Source of the DNA: Artemisia argyi
Lineage: Eukaryota > Streptophyta > Magnoliopsida > Asterales > Asteraceae
Assembly: GCA_030686995.1 (NCBI GenBank)
Contig: CM060695.1
Span: 97,306,871 to 97,370,870 of the forward strand
DNA length: 64,000 nt
Direction: 5' to 3'
Part shown: positions 58,287 to 64,000 of the stretch, in pieces
How positions within the stretch are numbered: position 1 is the stretch's first letter
Layout: every line of letters starts with the position of its first letter
Made by a program: the position numbers and the translations under genes
The notes under the pieces: generated by a model
Seen by the model: only the letters and a program-made list of their open reading frames with translations
Told to the model about the DNA's origin: nothing
Database searches by the model: none

Positions 58287-59537
58287 AATAAATAAATAAA
58301 TAAATAAATAATAAATTAAAAAAAAATGATACTTACATATTGAACACGAGCCTCATCTTGCAACCACATACCATCATTGTCGCAGTGTGTGTCGTAAAAC
58401 GACTGGATGAGTGACGGGTATTGTTTGTCCTTGCTGTTCTCAAACTGTATATACACATGCATATATATAAGATGAAACAAATTAAAAATGGCAAATCAAA
58501 CACCATATTTATTTTAATTAAACTTAAATACTTTTATAAAATCAAAATTAATTACTTTTATATAATTATAATTAAATAATTTTATAAAAATAAAATACTT
58601 GTATAAAAATAAAATGTGTCTTACGTAGTCGTGGCGAATAGCGGCCAATGACTTGGAACCGTGGCGGCTGTACACCTTCAACTTCTTTCGGTTCTCCTTG
58701 TTCACAGCAGCACGCTTTAGGTTCTTATCATTCATGTAAAACTTGATATGCTCCTCCCACACAGATGGCTCGACGTTCGGAGGAGGGTTTCTTCGTATCT
58801 CATCCACTTTTTCAGGCCCACCCTCCCCGTCGAAGTAAACCCTCTTCATCGTGCCCTTGTTGTCGGAGTAGACCTTAGCAATGTACGCATTGAGGCCCGC
58901 CGAAATGGTTTTCCATTCGGGTGAGCGCATGTGGGTCTGCAAGTCGAAGAATTCCTGCAAACAAATTTAAACAAATATACACAATTAAACAAATTTAAAT
59001 AAATGTACACATTCAAAGAATTAAATATAAAGATATAATTAAAAGGAAAATAAAATAACTGACCTCGAGTCGGTTCATGAAGCCCTGTCGAGTCGCTTCG
59101 TCAAGTTTGTGCCAGGAGGGATAGTGCAACGGCAAGGACCTAACCAGCTCGCCAACATAGTTACTGAACCATGCGCGGTTGGGCCCAACATGATTAAATG
59201 TCCTCTGATCACGATACTTGAACTTGATTGATTGCGGGCCCGAGGCAGTCACAGCTTTCCTGAGGTCTTTGTTTTTGTTGGCTTCACGGACCTGTGCCCT
59301 GCCGCCATCCCGACCTCCACCCCTGCCGCCAGCTTGTCTCGCTCTACCTCCTCGTCGAGGTTTTTGTGACGAACCTACAATTGAAGTGAGTGAAAACGTT
59401 AAAAAATAACAATTAACAAAATTCAAATTATCAAGTTTAATTTTCTTACCACTACGGTGACCGCTAGTAATCGAATGATAAGGTGGTGGTGGGTCATCGG
59501 CACCGTCACCACCGTGACCTCGCGCTACTGTTGCCAT
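57737..59537 (-). CDS. CACTA accessory transposase, Transposase_24 (Ptta/En/Spm) type, 6 exons
   Basis: Minus-strand exons by splice sites and phase: 59537-59450, 59374-59064, 58954-58625, 58444-58337, 58168-57988, 57885-57737. They total 1167 nt, or 388 residues plus TAG, without any lesion. An Arg/Gly-rich basic N-terminus (GRARQAGGRGGGRDGGRAQ) is followed by the conserved core with WFSNYVGELVRSLPLHYPSW, AAVNKENRKKLKVYSRHGS and YPSLIQSFYDTHCDNDGMW, then VAYTEEQIHAMVLKGKQRGH, a Pro-rich stretch (PPLPYTPPPPP) and a C-terminal coiled coil (EMEKKLAEAEKKIAEAEEKS). In En/Spm the equivalent protein binds subterminal repeats and brings the ends together. Start: first ATG of the open exon. Confidence 0.87.
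58199..58316 (+). repeat. (AT)n microsatellite followed by (AAAT)n
   Basis: About 40 TA/AT units (58199-58278), then A-rich AAATAAAT repeats, within the intron between exons 4 and 5 of the accessory transposase. Confidence 0.95.
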
Positions 59538-59708
59538 CTGTAAAAGTACAAGTTGAATTAATTAACATATAGAAATTCGGGAACAAATTAACATAAGCAT
59601 GCACACATTCAAATACATACACATTTAAAATAAATATACACATTTAAACAATCCATAACAATGTCATTCAAATAAGCTAAGTGTCGTTTTACAAGTTACA
59701 ATTTAAGA

Positions 59709-62700
59709 TCAATCTGCTACATCTACATCACTATCATAAACAGCATGAGTCGCATCTTCAACTTCATCATCAGAATTGTTTGCATCAGAGTCTGCTAAAT
59801 CATAAGGATCGTCGTCCTCATCATCAATAAATTCATCGTCGTCATCAACATGAATGATTGGTGGTGGTGCCTCAACTAACGTTGATCGACCATCGATATT
59901 TAAGGTTTCAAATGCCAAATCATTCAAATTAGCAGACAGTTGGAGATTCGATGAGTTGTTGCCATGTATCACATCATCATCGTCTTCTGCCACAATGACA
60001 TCCCAGGTTGTGTTGTGATTCACTTCTTGGACGACCTTCAAATGGAGTGGTCGTCTGGCAGGATCTTCAAGGTAGAAGACTTGTTTTGCTTGTGTTGCGA
60101 GAATGTAAGGTTGATCTTCAAACGCTGTGCTACATGCCCAAATTTGTGTCATGTTGTTTCTAGTGTTATAACGTTCGACTCTACCTCTTTTGACCAAGTC
60201 GAACCACTTAACTCGAAACATCACAACTTTGAACTGGGTATACGCGAACTCCAGAATTTCTTCTAGCTGACCATAATACATTTCTCCTTCCTTCTCGCCA
60301 GGAGAACAAATTCCGCTGTTCTGAGTTGTACGTTTTACATCGCGGCTGTGTACAACAAACTTCACACCGTTGACTACGCAAGAGTGAACTGAGGTTACGG
60401 TCGATAATGGTCCACAAGCCAAAGCGAATAAGTCAGGAGTACAACTTGGGTCATTGTCTGTGTAAAGTTTACCGATCTATGAACAAAGATAAGAATAGAT
60501 GGAGATGAGTAATATATATAGTCGTTATTTATACAAGGAAATACATATAATAAGTTTACCTTCGTCTGAAACCATCTAGGAAATTCTTGTTGCATGTCGC
60601 TATCAGGATGTTCACTGAAAATGGACATGATATTAGAATTAATCGAAAAGATAACTTGGGAAAAAGAAATTTCAAAATAAAAACGCGTACCTATCGAACT
60701 CGTTCATGTACGCGTCGATCTCAGGACTGTTGTGAAGTACATACCATATCACTTTCTTCATTTCTTGGAGACCTAACCGAATAATTGTCACTTTACCAGA
60801 CGTTTTACATAGTGATCGGAACACCTGGAAATCACTTGTTGGGCGAGGACAGCCCTGAGATGCAGTGGGACGATTAAATTTCGTCCCAATCTCGCCCCGA
60901 AAATAACGAGAACAAAAAGTTAATGCTTCGTCTGCAACATAACCCTCCGCTAGTGAACCTTTCGGCTTAGCTTTATTTCGTACATAGTTTTTTAGCTTCT
61001 TCATGTATCTTTCAAATGGATACATCCACCGAAATAAAACAGGCCCGCCTTGAAGAGCCTCTTCAGGTAAATGCATAACCAAGTGAATCATAATGTCAAA
61101 AAAAGCAGGAGGATATATTTGCTCGAGACTGCACAAAATTTTGATCAACTGTTCTTTAGCTTTCACCATGTCATTCACCATCAAAGTTCGGGCACAAATT
61201 TGCTTAAAGAATGAACAAAGCTTGATTAATGGTGTATAAGTCGATGTGTCCAGGTATTGCTGAAGTCCATAAGGAAGTAACCGTTGCATCATTATATGAC
61301 AGTCATGAGACTTGATGCCCATTATATTGTTATCATCTTTGGTCACTTTCGACTTGAACTTGGATCCGAACCCATCTGGCAGTTTAATTGTTTTGATGTA
61401 TTGACAGAACAGTTTTCTTTTATCGGGTGTGAGGGAGTACTTAGCTTGAGGCTTCGAGCACTTCCCGTTTTGTTTGTTTCCGAGCCACAACTCCTGTCGA
61501 ATGCCCAAAGCTTGCAAGTCTTGTCTTGCCTTAGCGGTGTCTTTAGATTTGTCATTCATTAACAAAGTGTTCAAGATACTCTCCAACACATTTTTTTTCG
61601 ATATGCATGACATCTAAATTGTGTTTTAGAGTAAGAGAAGACCAATATTCAAGCTCGTAGAAAATAGACTGTTTAGTCCAGTTCAGGTCGGTTGTAGTAT
61701 TACGTTTTATCTTCCCACCCCCATAATCTGGATGTTTCCCCGGCAAACGTGTGGGCAATATTGCAAGTTGAGGCAATATATCAGCCGGAGTATCTTTTTT
61801 AGGAGGATCTGTAAAATCAGGTGCACCATTGAATGTAGTAGTATCCCTCCTCCATTTATGGTTTTTTTTTTTAAGAATCTTCTATGGCCAACATAACCTA
61901 TTTTGCTTATCACACGCGTAGCCGGAGTGCCTACTTTGCATGTAGGGCATGCGTAGTAACCTTGCCCACTCCAACCTGACAAACTACTACGAGTAGGAAA
62001 ATCATTGATGGTCCATAAAAGCATCGCTCTCATGTTGAATACTTCGCCTATAACAGCGTCCATAGTCGGGACACCTGGTATTTTCCATAATTCCTGAAGG
62101 TCATCAATCAAAGGCTTTAAGTAAACATCAATGTCCTTCGCGGGTGATTTAGTTCCAGGAATCAACAACGTCAGCATCAAAGTAGTCTCTTTCATGCATA
62201 ACCACGAAGGCAAGTTGTATGTGGTTAAGATAACAGGCCACATGCTGTAAGTCTGACTAAGGTTGCCGAACGGATTGAAACCATCAGCAGCCAACCCTAA
62301 TCGAATGTTTCTCGGCTCGTTAGCAAATTCCGAATATTTACCGCTGTCAAACTTCTGCCATGCTTCACCATCAACCGGGTGTTGCATCATACCGTTTACC
62401 GTAGACTTTCCAGTAGCATGCCAAGTCTTATGTTTTGCGGTGTGAATAGATTTGTACAAACGTTGTAGCCTAGGAATGATAGGAAAGTAACGCAACACCT
62501 TGTTAGGAACTTTCTTCCCCGTTGTGTTCTTGTCTTTCCATCTACTCGTTTTATAGACCGGACAATACTCCAAATCTTCGGCACCAGTCCCCCGATATAA
62601 AAAGCAATCATTTTCACAAGCATGTATCGACTCATACCCTAACCCGACCTTTTTAAATGTTTTTTTTATAGCAGAGTATGATGGTGGGAGATTGTAACCT

Positions 62701-63283
62701 AACCTGGGAGGAAATACCTCCTGGAGAAATTTTAGCGTATTGTTAAATGAAGTATCACTCCATTTACCGCTGACCTTGAGATGCGTAAACTTTGACATAA
62801 AATCCAAGGTTGTCATAAAGTCACAACCCGGGTAAAGAGGCTGGGTGGAACTGGCAAGTAACTCTTCATACTCGTTACGTACAGGAGGTGTCATTACTTG
62901 AGCTGGCTCGTTACTTGTCTCGCCAATATTTGGAAGAGTTGGCTCATTTGTTCATTATTTGGAGGAATATCAAAAATATCATTAATGCACGCACACATGT
63001 CACTCATCTCACATTGTGTTGTGTTATCTTGTATAGGAAGAGGATCCGGTTCACCGTGTTCACGCCATTGTGTATAAGTTGGGTCCCACCCATTTTCGCT
63101 TATGTGGCTTTTAAGTAAGTCGAGAGATACCCATGGAACATTACAACAAAGACGACATGGACATTTTATGTTGCCGTAACTATTCAATAACGGCTTGCAA
63201 TGTTCAACGAATGCGGCAAGACCATCAAAAAACTATTTTGAAACACGACTGTCTAAACGGGTCCAACTTTTATCAAGTATCAT
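59709..63283 (-). pseudogene. TNP2-type CACTA transposase (Transposase_21, DUF4218, DUF4216), broken
   Basis: The minus-strand start ATG is at 63283 (ILDKSWTRLDSRVSK), with TAG at 63233-63235 soon after. The transposase-associated domain (IKCPCRLCC, ENGWDPTYTQWREHGE) runs to about 62940. Then come the TNP2 core with QHPVDGEAWQKFD, RLGLAADGFNPFGN, DIDVYLKPLIDDL and WTINDFP, a LDVMHIEKNVLES block, DUF4218 (LPYGLQQYL, YPPAFFDIMIHLVMHLPEEA), and after introns DUF4216 (YYGQLEEILEFAY, QAKQVFYLEDP) with an acidic tail to TAA at 59709. Later exons: ...60691, 60614-60560, 60476-59709. Frames change near 62900-62940, at an 11-T run (61862-61872) and at an 8-T run (61591-61598). Conserved acidic residues survive; the reading frame does not. 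Confidence 0.9.
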
Positions 63284-63713
63284 AACTGCATATTGTTTTG
63301 TTCAACTCTTAGTTATTACACATTCAAAATATTCGACACATAAACACAAAATATTCGACACATAACTTTTATTAAAAAAAATTTATTTATAATAAATACT
63401 TTTATAAAATTACTTTATTATAAATACTTTTATAAAATTACTTTAATATAATTAAAAAAATTTATTTATTATAAATACTTTTATAAAATATTAAAAAATA
63501 AGTTTTATAAAATTAATAAACTAAATTTATATAATTGAAAAAAATTATTTATTATAAATACTTTTATAAAATTAAAAAAATATATATATTTAAAATTAAT
63601 TACTTATATTATAATTAAAAAAAAATCATTTATTAAAATATAAAATAAAATCATTAGAATATCACAAAATACTAAATCCCAACCATTATAAAATTAAAAA
63701 AAATACATGAAAT
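63284..63713 (-). other. AT-rich 5' region of the TNP2 gene
   Basis: Very AT-rich (63360-63700), with repeated 'aaatacttttataaaatta' words at least four times, also seen in introns of the neighbouring transposase gene (58530-58610). Probably promoter/leader of TNP2. No coding sequence. Confidence 0.5.
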
Positions 63714-64000
63714 GTTAAACGAACGAGTCGAGATGCAATGGTTATACATGAGATGTTAAACGAACGAGTCGAGATGCAATGGTTATACATGAGATGTTAA
63801 ACGAACGAGTCGAGATGCAATGGTTATACATGAGATGTTAAACGAACGAGTCGAGATGCTATGGTTATACATGAGATGGTTATACATGAGATGTTATACA
63901 TGAGATGTTAAACGAACGAGTCGAGATGCAATGGTTATACATGAGATGTTAAACGAACGAGTCGAGATGCTATGGTTATACATGAGATGTTAAACGAACG
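63714..64000 (+). repeat. 41-bp tandem repeats at the window edge
   Basis: GAACGAGTCGAGATGC starts at 63721, 63762, 63803, 63844, 63914, 63955 and (truncated) 63996: a period of 41 bp except one 70-bp interval containing short internal duplications of GGTTATACATGAGAT. The array continues beyond the window. Confidence 0.93.

Larger units (their letters stand above)
56711..64000 (-). mobile_element. CACTA (En/Spm) transposon, one end and both genes visible
   Basis: The left end CACTAGTACAAACGAGG is followed by palindromic subterminal repeats. Two minus-strand genes follow: an accessory Transposase_24-type protein (57737-59537) and a TNP2 transposase (59709-63283). Upstream of TNP2 lie AT-rich sequence and 41-bp tandem repeats running off the window. 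The other terminus is not in the window. A 3-bp duplication cannot be checked; the left flank is ATT. Confidence 0.9.

Noticed and set aside
57747..58295. 182-codon plus-strand ORF ending in Ile-Tyr repeats
   Set aside because: It is antisense to accessory transposase exons and runs into the AT microsatellite, which translates as IYIY.
63714..64000. CRISPR-like array
   Set aside because: Direct 41-bp tandem repeats with no spacers.

Overview
The window is a piece of a large, repeat-rich plant nuclear genome. It has long AT-rich intergenic DNA, GT-AG introns, Ty1/copia and Ty3/gypsy LTR retrotransposons, a LINE, MITEs and a CACTA transposon. The gag-protease of the gypsy remnant and the copia families most resemble those I associate with Asteraceae (the daisy family). 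That assignment is recall-based inference, not a search result.

Layout. 1-3300: 3' part of a decayed copia element (RT/RNase H with two in-frame stops, then an LTR), inserted in a gypsy element. 3301 to about 12440: remnant of an Athila-like gypsy element with gag and protease but no RT or integrase, ending in a long LTR that carries a solo copia LTR (TSD TAGTT). 12657-14566: pseudogene of an organelle-type RRM protein with a 182-bp Mutator-like MITE in an intron. 16737 to about 17960: a second, diverged gypsy LTR. 19018-28298: a young, nearly complete copia element on the minus strand (element a, TSD TATTC). 28396-30566: 5'-truncated LINE. 31132-36998: the one apparently intact host gene, a seven-exon CIR N-terminal-domain protein (476 aa). 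39468-53915: a minus-strand receptor-like protein (RLP) gene split by two young copia elements, b (39918-46239, TSD AGATT) and c (46495-52429, TSD GAGAA). 54112-56710: a tandemly duplicated block with a 722-bp Mutator-like insertion, then a partial copy of the CIR gene. 56711 to the window end: a CACTA (En/Spm) element with palindromic subterminal repeats, an intact accessory transposase gene and a broken TNP2 transposase.

How the parts relate. Only the CIR gene looks able to make a normal host protein. The RLP is dead through two insertions alone: removing each element with one TSD copy leaves 2181 nt, exactly 727 codons, with no other lesion. The observations most worth following up are: (1) element c has no tRNA-type primer binding site, and instead has a 14-nt sequence 2 nt after its 5' LTR that is perfectly complementary to part of the LTR itself, suggesting self-primed reverse transcription; (2) a hairpin at the outer end of the gypsy LTRs keeps pairing through two compensatory changes; (3) a short GTTYCYRCTGAT-like motif recurs in the U3 and in the variable coding regions of two different copia families; (4) the CACTA subterminal region contains a 132-bp near-perfect palindrome.
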